Assembly: GCA_012837715.1 (NCBI GenBank)
Contig: DUQR01000027.1
Location: 1-64,000, forward strand
DNA length: 64,000 nt
Source: Bacillota bacterium
GTDB taxonomy: Bacteria > Bacillota > UBA4882 > UBA10575
Direction of reading: 5' to 3'
How positions within the stretch are numbered: the stretch's first letter is position 1; each line of letters starts with the position of its first letter. The position numbers were made by a program, and so were the translations under genes. Below are positions 43,111-51,652 of the stretch, piece by piece. The notes beneath the pieces were generated by a model. The model searched no databases. It was given only the letters and a program-made list of their open reading frames with translations, and was not told the origin of the DNA.

Positions 43111-45123
43111 CTACTTCAATTTCGTGCAAATCTTTTCCGTAAAGATCTTTTCTACCCGATCCGGCGTGACCCCATTGATGATCTCATCATCCACTTTGAT
43201 CACGGGGCCTTGCTCGCATTTTTCCAGACAGAAAGTGGCATGAAGATTGATGCGCTCTTTAAGCTCTGAATCTGCGGCCAATTTCATAAATTTCTGCAAC
43301 GTATCATAGGCCCCATTCAAATAACAGCAGGTCCCGACGCAAACGGCAATATCCAATTGGTCTGGCTCTTGGCTGGTCATTAACTTAATCTCTTCCCCGC
43401 TAATCCGCCCCCGGTTGGAGTAAGCCGTGTGGAGGGCATCATGGGCCGCGTCACTGTTGGGCTTCGCCAGCCACCGCTCATAGAATTTACCTACCACCGG
43501 ATTATCCTGGGCTTTCCGCAACTGGGAAAGTTTATCGGCATTATAGATTCCCTTGGCCCGTTCCTTTTTCGTCTCCATCGTCGGGGAGATCGGTTGTCCG
43601 GCGCCACCGACACAGCCACCGGGGCAAGCCATGACCTCAATAATATGGTAATCGGCCTTGCCTTCCTTGATCTCCTGGAGAAGAGCTTTAGCGTTTGCCA
43701 AACCATGGACCACCGCCACTTTAATCTCCTGACCGGCAATCTCCACCGTCGCTTCTTTCCGGTCGGCAAAACCCCGCACTGCTTCAAAGTTGATCTGGTC
43801 AATGGGTTGACCGGTTACAAACTCATGGGCGGCCCGAAGCACGGCTTCCGCCACCCCGCCGGTGGCGCCAAAGATGACACCGGCGCCGGTCGTAAAGCCA
43901 AAAGGCGTATCAAAAGATTCAATATCCAACTGGTCAAAGACCAGCCCCGCTTCGCGAATCATCCGGGCCAGTTCCTGGGTGGTCAGGACCAGATCCACAT
44001 CCGGAACCCCGTCGGTGGCAAACTGGGGCAAAGCCGCCTCATATTTCTTCGCGGTACAGGGCATGATCGAGACCACGATAATATCTTCGGGTTGCTTCCC
44101 GATCTCCTGCGCCCAGTATTTCTTCACCAGCGAACCGAACATCTGTTGGGGGGAACGGCAGGAAGAAAGGTTTTTCAAATATTCGGCGGCATTGTGCTCA
44201 GCATACTTAACCCAGGCCGGGCAGCAGGAAGTAAACTGGGGCATTTTTTCTCCCTTTTGCAACCGGGTGATAAATTCGTGGGTCTCCTCAATCACCGTCA
44301 AATCGGCGGTGATCGAAGTATCAAACACCTTATCAAAACCTAAGCGTTTTAGTGCCGCTACCACTTTCCCGGTAACGATCTCACCGGCCGGTAAACCGAA
44401 TTCTTCACCCAAAGCCACCCGCACCGCTGGCGCCACCTGCACAACCACCATCTTCTCCGGATCATGAATGGCCGCCCACGCCCGGTCGGTATCATCTTTG
44501 ACCACAATCGCCCCGGTCGGACAAACCGCACCGCACTGACCACAATTAACACATTCCACATCGGCCAGGTTTTTATGGAAAGCCGGCGTCACCACCGTAT
44601 TGGACCCCCGGCCGGAGAAATCCAGGACACCAATGCCTTGCACTTCGGCGCACATCCGGACACAATCGCCACAAAGGATACACTTGTTCGGATCCCGCAC
44701 CAGGGAGTGGCTGGAATGGTCCAGCGGCAGTTTGACATCCCGCTCCCCGAAGCGGATTTTTTTCACACCAAACCGGTTGGCCAACTCCTGCAGTTTACAA
44801 CTGCCGTTCCGGTCACAGGTTGTACACTCCCGGTCATGGTTGGCCAGTAACAGTTCAAGCACCGTCCGCCGGACCCGTTGCACCCGCGGACTGTTGGTCA
44901 GGATCTTCATACCCGGCGCCGGCGGGGTGGAACATGAAGCCATAATCCCCCGGCCTTCCACTTCCACTACACACATCCGGCAAGCCCCGTACAGGCTCAG
45001 CTCGGAATGATAACAGAAAGTGGGGATCTCAATCCCGATTTTTCTGGTTAATTCCAAAATATTCTTTTCCCCATTCAACTCCACCACTTGGCCGTCGATG
45101 AGTACCGTGTTTTTCTGTTCCAT
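43111..45123 (-). CDS. hydA: [FeFe] hydrogenase catalytic subunit HydA
   Basis: HydA makes H2 from protons and is the catalytic subunit of a trimeric, probably electron-bifurcating hydrogenase (ferredoxin plus NADH). An N-terminal [2Fe-2S] domain (C37, C48, C51, C64) comes first, then a His-ligated cluster (HDREC, TTCDRNGSC) and two [4Fe-4S] clusters (CILCGDCVRMC, CVNCGQCGAVC). The H-cluster motifs are TSCCPAW (298-304), MPCTAKKYE (354-362) and ACPGGCVGGAG (C500, C504). A C-terminal thioredoxin-like [2Fe-2S] domain (CVGTCC and CLEKC) makes 670 residues, as in Thermotoga-type HydA. It is the last gene of the Rex-controlled operon. Maturases are not in the window. Confidence 0.97.
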   Translation of the reverse strand: MEQKNTVLIDGQVVELNGEKNILELTRKIGIEIPTFCYHSELSLYGACRMCVVEVEGRGIMASCSTPPAPGMKILTNSPRVQRVRRTVLELLLANHDRECTTCDRNGSCKLQELANRFGVKKIRFGERDVKLPLDHSSHSLVRDPNKCILCGDCVRMCAEVQGIGVLDFSGRGSNTVVTPAFHKNLADVECVNCGQCGAVCPTGAIVVKDDTDRAWAAIHDPEKMVVVQVAPAVRVALGEEFGLPAGEIVTGKVVAALKRLGFDKVFDTSITADLTVIEETHEFITRLQKGEKMPQFTSCCPAWVKYAEHNAAEYLKNLSSCRSPQQMFGSLVKKYWAQEIGKQPEDIIVVSIMPCTAKKYEAALPQFATDGVPDVDLVLTTQELARMIREAGLVFDQLDIESFDTPFGFTTGAGVIFGATGGVAEAVLRAAHEFVTGQPIDQINFEAVRGFADRKEATVEIAGQEIKVAVVHGLANAKALLQEIKEGKADYHIIEVMACPGGCVGGAGQPISPTMETKKERAKGIYNADKLSQLRKAQDNPVVGKFYERWLAKPNSDAAHDALHTAYSNRGRISGEEIKLMTSQEPDQLDIAVCVGTCCYLNGAYDTLQKFMKLAADSELKERINLHATFCLEKCEQGPVIKVDDEIINGVTPDRVEKIFTEKICTKLK

Positions 45124-45125
45124 GC

Positions 45126-47009
45126 TTACCCCTCCTTAATGGCCTTAAACGGACAATTCTCAACACAAGCGCCGCACTTAATACACTTCGTCTGGTCAAT
45201 GGTATAAGGTTTTTTCAGTTCGCCGCTGATCGCCTGAACCGGACAGGCGCGGGCACACTTGCTACAGCCTTTGCATTTTTCCGGGTCGATTGTATACCCT
45301 TTCAGGGCGGAACAGACCCCGGCCGGACATCTTTTCTCCACCACATGGGCGATATATTCATCTTTAAAGTATTTTAGCATCGTTAACACCGGGTTCGGAG
45401 CGGTTTTCCCTAAACCGCACAACGATCCGTCCCGGACGGCCTCCGCCAGCTCTTGGAGGAGCTCCACATCTTCCGGCCGGCCCTCGCCATCCACCGCCCG
45501 TTGTAGGATCTCCAGCATCCGCTTGGTCCCTTCCCGGCAGGGCACACATTTCCCGCAGGATTCATTCTGGGTGAAATTCATGAAGAAACGGGCCACTTCC
45601 ACCATACAAGTGCTTTCATCCATGATCACCAAGCCACCAGAACCGATCATCGCCCCGGCTGCTTTTAATGAGTCAAAATCCAAGGGTAGATCCAGATGTT
45701 CCTCGGTCAGGCAACCGCCGGACGGTCCACCGATCTGGACTGCTTTAAACTTCTTACCACCCCGGATCCCACCGCCAATCTCAAAAACCACCTGGCGCAG
45801 GGTGGTCCCCAAAGGAACCTCAATCAAACCGGTATTGGCCACCTGGCCGGTGATGGCAAAAGTTTTCGTGCCGGTGTTTTGATCGGCGCCAATCTCACTA
45901 AACCAAGCGGCGCCCTTCACAATAATCTGGGCAATATTGGCAAAAGTCTCTACGTTATTGATCAAGGTCGGTTTACCCCAAAGCCCCGATTGGGCCGGAA
46001 AGGGCGGTTTCGGCGAAGGCATCCCCCGTCGACCTTCGATCGAAGCTAGAAGGGCGGTCTCTTCCCCACAGACAAAAGCGCCCGCGCCTTCTTTAATTTT
46101 CAGCTCAAAGTTAAATCCAGTGCCCAAAATGTTCTCGCCGAGCAGACCGTACTTCTTCGCTTCCGCAATTGCCGTTTTCAATCTTTGCACGGCCAGTGGA
46201 TACTCGGCCCGGACATAAATATAACCTTCATCGGCCCCAATGGCATAACCGGCGATGATCATGCCTTCCAAGACCCGGTGGGGATCCCCTTCCATTAGAC
46301 TCCGGTCCATAAAAGCGCCCGGGTCTCCTTCGTCACCATTACAAACCACATATTTTTTCGGCCCCTCTTCAATGCGGGTTAATTCCCATTTTCGTCCGGT
46401 AGGAAACCCGCCACCCCCCCGACCGCGCAGGCCGGAGTCGATAATTTCACGACAAACCTCCGCGGGCGTCATCTGGGTCAAGGCCCGTTTTAAACCTTCA
46501 TAGCCATCGTTGACCACATATTCGCGAATATCTTCCGGGTCAATCTGACCACAATGGGCTAACGCCGTGCGTTGTTGATGATGGTAAAAGGGAATCTGGT
46601 GTTCCTCCGCGTACACTTCTCCGGTCAATGGATGACGATACAACAGACGTTCGACCGGCTTTCCACCGCTGACCAAAGCTTCTACTATCTCCGCCGCATC
46701 TTCGGCTTTCACTTTTGTGTATAGAATCCCCGACGGTTCCAAGCGGACTAAAGGTCCCATCTCACAAAAACCATGGCAACCGCTTTTTACCACGGCAACG
46801 CCGGTCTTCTCCTCTTCAAGTAAGAGATCGACGGTGACATATTCGCCCCGCGCTTCCACTTCTTGCTTTAAAGCCGCATAGACCTCAAGGGATCCGTTGG
46901 CAACACAACCGGTCCCGGCGCAAACCAGAATCCGCGCCTTTTCCCGGTCAAAACCCTGACGCCACTGGTTTTTTCGTGCTTCCAATTGGTTTAGGGTCTC
47001 CTTATTCAT
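45126..47009 (-). CDS. hydB: Hydrogenase subunit HydB (NuoF-like flavoprotein)
   Basis: HydB binds FMN and NAD(H) and is the diaphorase part of the hydrogenase. Its N-terminal thioredoxin-like [2Fe-2S] domain has CAGTGC and CHGFCE. The NuoF core shows GRGGGGFPTGRKWE and CNGDEGDPGAFMDR (FMN/NADH), an SLBB part, and the cluster motif CGKCVPCREGTKRM. A C-terminal pair of [4Fe-4S] motifs follows: CKGCSKCARACP and CIKCGACVENCP. I use ATG at 47009, 9 bases after AAAGGAGG. It overlaps the hydC stop by 8 bases (ATGAATAA), so it is translationally coupled. Only 2 bases separate it from hydA. Confidence 0.97.
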   Translation of the reverse strand: MNKETLNQLEARKNQWRQGFDREKARILVCAGTGCVANGSLEVYAALKQEVEARGEYVTVDLLLEEEKTGVAVVKSGCHGFCEMGPLVRLEPSGILYTKVKAEDAAEIVEALVSGGKPVERLLYRHPLTGEVYAEEHQIPFYHHQQRTALAHCGQIDPEDIREYVVNDGYEGLKRALTQMTPAEVCREIIDSGLRGRGGGGFPTGRKWELTRIEEGPKKYVVCNGDEGDPGAFMDRSLMEGDPHRVLEGMIIAGYAIGADEGYIYVRAEYPLAVQRLKTAIAEAKKYGLLGENILGTGFNFELKIKEGAGAFVCGEETALLASIEGRRGMPSPKPPFPAQSGLWGKPTLINNVETFANIAQIIVKGAAWFSEIGADQNTGTKTFAITGQVANTGLIEVPLGTTLRQVVFEIGGGIRGGKKFKAVQIGGPSGGCLTEEHLDLPLDFDSLKAAGAMIGSGGLVIMDESTCMVEVARFFMNFTQNESCGKCVPCREGTKRMLEILQRAVDGEGRPEDVELLQELAEAVRDGSLCGLGKTAPNPVLTMLKYFKDEYIAHVVEKRCPAGVCSALKGYTIDPEKCKGCSKCARACPVQAISGELKKPYTIDQTKCIKCGACVENCPFKAIKEG

Positions 47010-47532
47010 CTGCTGCATCCTCCTTTTCCAACTGATCAAGGATAATCGTAATTGCCTCCGGCGTCATTTGCCCGTATATTTTGTCATTGATCATCACAAC
47101 CGGGGCTAAACCACAAGCGCCAAGGCATGAAACAGTCTCGACAGTGTAACGGAGATCATCGGTGGTTTTTTTCTTTCCTGATAAATTAACCCGTTTCTTA
47201 ATGGCTTCCAACACCGGCTCGGACCCCCGGACATGACAAGCAGTCCCGTCACAAACCTTAATCACATATTTCCCCTTAGCTTCTAAAGAAAATTGGGCGT
47301 AAAAGGTAGCCACCCCGAATACACTGGCTGGTGAAAGCCCCAGGGCTGTTGCAATATAGGTTAGAATCTCCTCCGGTAAATACCTGTACTCTTCCTGGAC
47401 TTCCTGCAGGATGGGGATGAGAGCCGATTGGGAACGGCCTAAACGGTTGATAATTTCATTGACTTTTTCAAACTTCCGTTGATAGTTGGTGTTACGTTCC
47501 TCCTTCGGCGCCCCGTTTACTTCTTGTTTCAT
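47002..47532 (-). CDS. hydC: Hydrogenase subunit HydC (NuoE-like)
   Basis: The 176-residue subunit carries one [2Fe-2S] cluster in a thioredoxin-like fold, with ligands in CDGTACHVRG and CLGACGLAP. The preceding helical part (IINRLGRSQSALIPILQEVQ, then YLPEEILTYIATALGLSPASVFGVATFYAQF in pieces) is typical of NuoE. It passes electrons between HydB and HydA. AAGGAGA lies about 9 bases before the ATG. It overlaps hydB. About 39 bases separate it from the SpoIIE-type phosphatase gene upstream. Confidence 0.95.
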   Translation of the reverse strand: MKQEVNGAPKEERNTNYQRKFEKVNEIINRLGRSQSALIPILQEVQEEYRYLPEEILTYIATALGLSPASVFGVATFYAQFSLEAKGKYVIKVCDGTACHVRGSEPVLEAIKKRVNLSGKKKTTDDLRYTVETVSCLGACGLAPVVMINDKIYGQMTPEAITIILDQLEKEDAADE

Positions 47533-47571
47533 CGCGCATTATCTCCTTTCCCTATGCTTGAAATAGTATCT

Positions 47572-48723
47572 CTAAAAATAAACCATCTCCACTTTTTTCC
47601 CCTTCTCTTCCAGGGTCTCGGCGATCTCCTTGACCACTTGCATTTTCAGGGCTAAATTCAGAGGCAAATCCGGGTTCTGATGAGCCGGGTTAAGCGCCTT
47701 CCCCACTAAAAATTTGATGCGATCACTCTCTAAAAAAATCTGGGCCAAAAGGGAAACGGCATTTTTCCGCCCCAAGTACTTTTTGCGGGCTTCTTCATCC
47801 TTCAACGCCTCTAAAGTCTTGCTTAAAGTGATAATTCCTTCGGTTACTAAATCCGCCCCCCGTAACCGGCCATAAGGGGGAACCTCTGGATCCAAGTTCT
47901 TCAGATCCACTTTAATATCGCTTCCCCACTCCCGGGCGATAATTGAACCGGTGGTTCCGCCACAAATTACTTTACTCCCCGGTTCCTCCCGGATAATCCG
48001 GGCAACTTTAGCGTCATCGGCCTTGTTTTGTGGCGGGCCTACCGCCACCGTCAAAGTCCGGGGCGTGCGGATTTTTAAAATTAAAGCGGTGGTGTCATCC
48101 CCCGGTCGCGAAGCATATAATTGGCCACAGGCGGTAATCAACCACTTACTCAAGGTTTGGGCATCGGGGTGTAGATTAACCAATTTTTCAATATAGGCGC
48201 TTACTTCTTCCCAACGCCACCCCAGATTTAAAACCCCCCCGATTCCGGCATGGATCACCCCGTCGGAAACAGTCACTAAAACATCACCAGGGGCTACTTG
48301 GAAACGGCTCTCCCGGATCGTCCGTCCGGCAATTTCCCGTTCGGACCAATTAAGGGAGAAAAGTTTGCCCGCCCGGATAAAGATGAGCGCCGGGTTATCA
48401 AACTCCGCCACATATCCCTGGCCCTCCCGGTCGATCCGGATAATCGTAAAAGTAGCATAGGCCAGATTCCTTTTTTGGCAGACCGGCAGGGTATTTGAGA
48501 CGGTTTCAATGGTCTCCTCCAAGGTGGCGCCGTTCTTCACCATCGTTGCGATGATCTTCGCCGTTAACGTGGCGAGGATATTGGCTTTCACCCCACTTCC
48601 TAAACCGTCGGCCAGGACGGCCACTACCGTTTCGGGGGTACGGACCACCTCCACATGGTCGCCGCATAATTCTTCACCGAATTTAGCCAGGCTTGCCCAT
48701 TCGGTATCGATGTAAATACTCAT
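47572..48723 (-). CDS. SpoIIE-type PP2C phosphatase with an uncharacterised C-terminal domain
   Basis: The first 220 residues form a PP2C/SpoIIE serine phosphatase domain: metal sites in LADGLGSGVKAN and VSDGVIHAG, and the last Asp pair in GDDTTALI. The C-terminal 165 residues are a second domain with the motif SKVICGGTTGSIIAREWG and ending in EMVYF; I do not recognise it. SpoIIE-type phosphatases reverse phosphorylation of STAS-domain proteins or other serine-phosphorylated regulators; no partner kinase or STAS gene is in the window. It overlaps the PAS/hydrogenase-like gene by 4 bases (ATGA), implying coupled synthesis and joint function in hydrogen or redox signalling. Confidence 0.9.
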   Translation of the reverse strand: MSIYIDTEWASLAKFGEELCGDHVEVVRTPETVVAVLADGLGSGVKANILATLTAKIIATMVKNGATLEETIETVSNTLPVCQKRNLAYATFTIIRIDREGQGYVAEFDNPALIFIRAGKLFSLNWSEREIAGRTIRESRFQVAPGDVLVTVSDGVIHAGIGGVLNLGWRWEEVSAYIEKLVNLHPDAQTLSKWLITACGQLYASRPGDDTTALILKIRTPRTLTVAVGPPQNKADDAKVARIIREEPGSKVICGGTTGSIIAREWGSDIKVDLKNLDPEVPPYGRLRGADLVTEGIITLSKTLEALKDEEARKKYLGRKNAVSLLAQIFLESDRIKFLVGKALNPAHQNPDLPLNLALKMQVVKEIAETLEEKGKKVEMVYF

Positions 48724-50462
48724 TGGATGCTCCCATCCCCGTTTTTAATTAGTTTAATTAGTTTTGAAAGGAGGACTTTGGTTTCCGCCGTCGTTTCCCC
48801 AAGCAACCCGGCGATCTCTTGCGCCACGCGCATCTGTTTATCGATAACTTCCTGCGCCTTCGTCAAAGTTTCACCTTTCATCAGCGCCAACTTCTCCCGT
48901 TGTTCATGTTCTTTCGTAATATCAACAAAGATCCCAATCAGGACATCGTCGGCTTCCGCATAGAAAATCGCTTGCCAAGTAACAATCCCATAAGCCGGAT
49001 AGGCCACCTCACCGCAGACCAATTCTTTGGTCCGTAATGCTTCTTTAAAGGAGGTCGGATCAATTAATAGGTCTAAGTTCTTCCCCACCACCTGGTCTTG
49101 ACGGCAGAGGAATTTCTGTTCAGCGGCGGGATTAACCTCTAAAATCTGTAAACTACTATCCACCACTAAAATAGCATTGGGAGTCATACTACAAATCAAG
49201 TTCGCCCGGGATTCGGCTTTAGCCCGCATATAAGGGATACACATATCAAGCTCGGCCATTCCTTCTAGCACGGCAATGGCTTTCTCCCGGCAGGAATTAT
49301 AGCCGCAGGCCCCACAGTTGAGTTCATCTTCCGGTTTGGACTTACCGGTTTTACTTAGCACCCGGCGGATTGCTTCTTCGCTATGGGTTGTGGCCTTTAA
49401 CTTCCGCTTGGCATAGGTGGTGAAAAGGGAAGGAACCGGTGGATAGTCTTTATCCGCTGGAGTTTGCGCACCGGAGTCCGTTCCGTCGGCGCTCTCCCGC
49501 CGGCTCCGGGTATAAGCTAACAAGCGTTGCCGCCGGCGATAAAGGCTTAGACCGCTCTCCAACCCCGGCCCCATTAAACACCCGCCCCGGCAGGCTAAAA
49601 GCTCGACCAAACGGAGACCGGCTTTGACTTCATCGAAACGGGCCAAAAAATCAATCACCGCTTCCAGACCGTCGATGGTTATGACTTCTTCGGCCAGTAA
49701 ATCCGTATTCAGCCGTGCCGTCTTGGCTAAACCACCGGGGGTGGGGAAAATCCGGGCGGTCCCGCCACTGCGATCAAACTTCCCGGCCGTCTCCCGGGCC
49801 GGATCAATCCCTTCCTCCGCCAACATGGCTTTTAGTTCCTGGAAAGTCAAGACGGCATCAATACTTCCTTGAAGTTCCGCCCGGCTATACTCATCCTTTT
49901 TCCCAATACAAGGTCCGATAAAAACCACCTTTAAATCGGCGCCGTAAACGCTTTTCAAGAGCCGGCCATGGGCAATCATCGGCGAAACCACTGGCGCCAG
50001 GTATTGAATAAGCTGGGGATAATACCGTTCAATCAGGTTGACCACCACCGGACAGCAACTGGCGATTACCGCTCTTCCTTGCTGCTCCTCTACCAGTTTC
50101 TGATGCTCCCCCGCCACCAACTCCGCTGCTTCCGCCGTCTCGGTCACATAGGCAAAACCCAGCTTGTGAAGGGCGGAGACCAACCGGCCATAGTCGGAAA
50201 ACTCGTCCAAGGCCACGAAGGAAGGAGCCAGACTAACCGCCAGCTTCTGTTTGGCGAGGAGAAAGTCACGGACTAACCCTTTTCCATCCTGCACCTTCTT
50301 GGCCTGTTGCGGACAGACCAGTACACAATGGCCATCGGCGATACAATGGCTCTCCACTACTTCCGCATGTCCACCGGTAACCCTAATGGCTTTAACCGGA
50401 CAGGAACGGACACACTTGTAGCAGTCACGGCAACTAGCCTCAATGGTCGAGATGATCCCCAT
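48720..50462 (-). CDS. Hydrogenase-like PAS-domain sensor (HydS type)
   Basis: The 580-residue protein has two N-terminal [4Fe-4S] motifs (CRDCYKCVRSC, C40-C50) and a hydrogenase H-cluster-like domain. Its motifs are SCCPVVV (135-141), GPCIGKKDEY (183-192) and ACRGGCLMGPG (290-300). A four-cysteine cluster domain (CGACGYNSC, C383-C391, plus C408) and a PAS domain (about 412-530) follow. The cysteines for an H-cluster are kept, but the usual Met of the second motif is Gly, as expected for sensory hydrogenases. There is no kinase domain, so its output probably runs through the coupled SpoIIE phosphatase. ATG at 50462; it overlaps the upstream [2Fe-2S] gene by 23 bases. Confidence 0.9.
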   Translation of the reverse strand: MGIISTIEASCRDCYKCVRSCPVKAIRVTGGHAEVVESHCIADGHCVLVCPQQAKKVQDGKGLVRDFLLAKQKLAVSLAPSFVALDEFSDYGRLVSALHKLGFAYVTETAEAAELVAGEHQKLVEEQQGRAVIASCCPVVVNLIERYYPQLIQYLAPVVSPMIAHGRLLKSVYGADLKVVFIGPCIGKKDEYSRAELQGSIDAVLTFQELKAMLAEEGIDPARETAGKFDRSGGTARIFPTPGGLAKTARLNTDLLAEEVITIDGLEAVIDFLARFDEVKAGLRLVELLACRGGCLMGPGLESGLSLYRRRQRLLAYTRSRRESADGTDSGAQTPADKDYPPVPSLFTTYAKRKLKATTHSEEAIRRVLSKTGKSKPEDELNCGACGYNSCREKAIAVLEGMAELDMCIPYMRAKAESRANLICSMTPNAILVVDSSLQILEVNPAAEQKFLCRQDQVVGKNLDLLIDPTSFKEALRTKELVCGEVAYPAYGIVTWQAIFYAEADDVLIGIFVDITKEHEQREKLALMKGETLTKAQEVIDKQMRVAQEIAGLLGETTAETKVLLSKLIKLIKNGDGSIQ

Positions 50463-50733
50463 CACGCTTCCCCTTCCTCCCGGCTTCGTCTACGTCGGCC
50501 AGGACATGTTGGTAAAAAAAGGCGTCAATATTCTCTTCCGTCAGGGCCGTATAAAGACACCCTTCGAAAGAAACCGTAACCCCGGCCTGACACTGACCCA
50601 AACAAAAACTGGCTTTCAGTTCCACCCGGTCGGTAAGCCGATGTTCTGCCAAAAGCTGTTGTAATCTTTTAATGACGGCGTAAGATCCGAGTAGATGGCA
50701 AGAACTCCCCACACAAACCGCGAGTGTTTTCAT
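50440..50733 (-). CDS. Small thioredoxin-like [2Fe-2S] ferredoxin (NuoE-like domain)
   Basis: The 97-residue protein has the four cysteines of a thioredoxin-like [2Fe-2S] protein in CVGSSC near residue 7 and CLGQCQAG near residue 45. Domains of this kind feed electrons into HydA/NuoF-type complexes, and here one is free-standing as the first gene of the hydrogenase operon. AAGGAGGGG lies 4 to 8 bases before the ATG. A Rex operator lies 26 bases upstream of the start. It overlaps the PAS/hydrogenase-like gene and may supply that sensor with electrons. Confidence 0.92.
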   Translation of the reverse strand: MKTLAVCVGSSCHLLGSYAVIKRLQQLLAEHRLTDRVELKASFCLGQCQAGVTVSFEGCLYTALTEENIDAFFYQHVLADVDEAGRKGKRDGDHLDH

Positions 50734-50758
50734 ATAACCCCTCCTTGCCAGGACCTTT

Positions 50759-50780
50759 ACATGTGAAATATTTCACATGT
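50759..50780. promoter_or_regulatory. Rex operator in front of the hydrogenase operon
   Basis: The centre CATGTGAAATATTTCACATG (50760-50779) is a perfect palindrome that extends by one base on each side. It closely matches the Rex consensus TTGTGAAATATTTCACAA. It lies between the rex stop and the first gene of the hyd operon, so NADH/NAD+-dependent repression of hydrogenase is expected. Confidence 0.88.
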
Positions 50781-50793
50781 CGGGATGAAAAAA

Positions 50794-51432
50794 TTACCCG
50801 AACTTCCTTGCTAAATGATGGGAAAGGGTTAAAATCCCCACCACCAGGTCTTCGTACTGCACAATAACATTTTTGGGGACCACCAACCGCACCGGGGCGA
50901 AATTCCAAAGGGCTTTAAACCCTGCTTGAACCGCCATGTTGGCCACCGTCTGCGCCACCGCGCCCGGAACGGTCAACACCGCGATTTCCATCCCCAATTC
51001 TTCTTTCTGACTAGCCAATGCGGTTAGCGGAAAGACGGTTAATTGCCCACTAGTTGTTCCCCATTTGGATTGGTCAATATCGAAAAGGGCTGCCACTTCC
51101 AGACCGTGCTGTTTTAAACCGGTATAGCCGGCTAAAGCCAGCCCCAGCTTTCCGGCGCCAATAATCGCTAACCGGCGTTTTTTGTCCATCCCCAGAATCT
51201 CTTTGATTTTGGCCAGGAGATAGGCAACGTCATAACCGGCCCCGCGAATCCCCAGACTACCAAAGTAGGAGAGATCCTTCCGAATTTGACTGGAAGTAAC
51301 CCCAACCTTCCGCGCCATCTCCTCCGAGGAAACCAGCGCAATGTTTTGGTGGTTATACTCGGTTAACACCCGAAAATACATGGGAAAACGGGAAATAGTC
51401 GCTTTCGGAAACATCACTAGTCCTTCTGGCAT
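50794..51432 (-). CDS. rex: Redox-sensing transcriptional repressor Rex (copy 1)
   Basis: Rex releases DNA when NADH rises. The 212-residue protein has an N-terminal winged helix (VSSEEMARKVGVTSSQIRKDLSYFG) given here as VTSSQIRKDLSYFG, and a Rossmann domain with IIGAGKLGLALAGY. The C-terminal part has WNFAPVRLVVPKNVIVQ. I chose ATG at 51432 because a sigma-A promoter and a Rex site lie between it and the longer open frame's start at 51483. The gene sits directly upstream of the hydrogenase operon and has an operator in its own leader. A second, divergent Rex is encoded 1.2 kb away. Confidence 0.95.
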   Translation of the reverse strand: MPEGLVMFPKATISRFPMYFRVLTEYNHQNIALVSSEEMARKVGVTSSQIRKDLSYFGSLGIRGAGYDVAYLLAKIKEILGMDKKRRLAIIGAGKLGLALAGYTGLKQHGLEVAALFDIDQSKWGTTSGQLTVFPLTALASQKEELGMEIAVLTVPGAVAQTVANMAVQAGFKALWNFAPVRLVVPKNVIVQYEDLVVGILTLSHHLARKFG

Positions 51433-51443
51433 CGGTATACCCC

Positions 51444-51461
51444 TTGTGATTATTTTCACAA
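51444..51461. promoter_or_regulatory. Rex operator in the rex leader (autoregulation)
   Basis: TTGTGATTATTTTCACAA matches the Rex consensus half sites TTGTGA and TCACAA with 6 bases between. It lies 10 bases downstream of the -10 box and 11 bases before the rex start codon. Confidence 0.88.
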
Positions 51462-51471
51462 TCTCAAATTC

Positions 51472-51500
51472 ATTGTAACCCATGATCGCAACTTTGCCAA
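51472..51500 (-). promoter_or_regulatory. Sigma-A promoter of rex (copy 1)
   Basis: On the minus strand TTGGCA and TACAAT are separated by 17 bases. The start point would be near 51465, so the Rex operator covers the first transcribed bases. Confidence 0.75.
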
Positions 51501-51526
51501 GAAAACCTTTGTTAATTGTGGGTAAA

Positions 51527-51562
51527 GAGAAAAGAACCGCGGTCCAAACACCGGGTTCTTTT
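51527..51562 (-). terminator. Probable terminator of the small cysteine-rich protein gene
   Basis: On the minus strand AAGAACCCGG pairs with CCGCGGTTCTT (one bulge) across an 8-base loop, ending in TTTTC. It separates this gene from rex. Confidence 0.7.
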
Positions 51563-51652
51563 CCCTCACCATCTTTTCTACGGATTTTCCCAGATAATTA
51601 ATTCATCCAATCAGATTAACCGAAAAAGGGCATCCTCTCCCTACCCCATACT

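Noticed and set aside
43429-44343. A 304-codon open frame on the plus strand opposite hydA
   Set aside because: It mirrors conserved hydA codons, has no recognisable domain or ribosome site, and is a shadow of a strongly conserved gene.
50794-51483. Longer form of Rex starting at 51483
   Set aside because: The extension covers the -10 box and Rex operator of the gene's own promoter and has no ribosome site.
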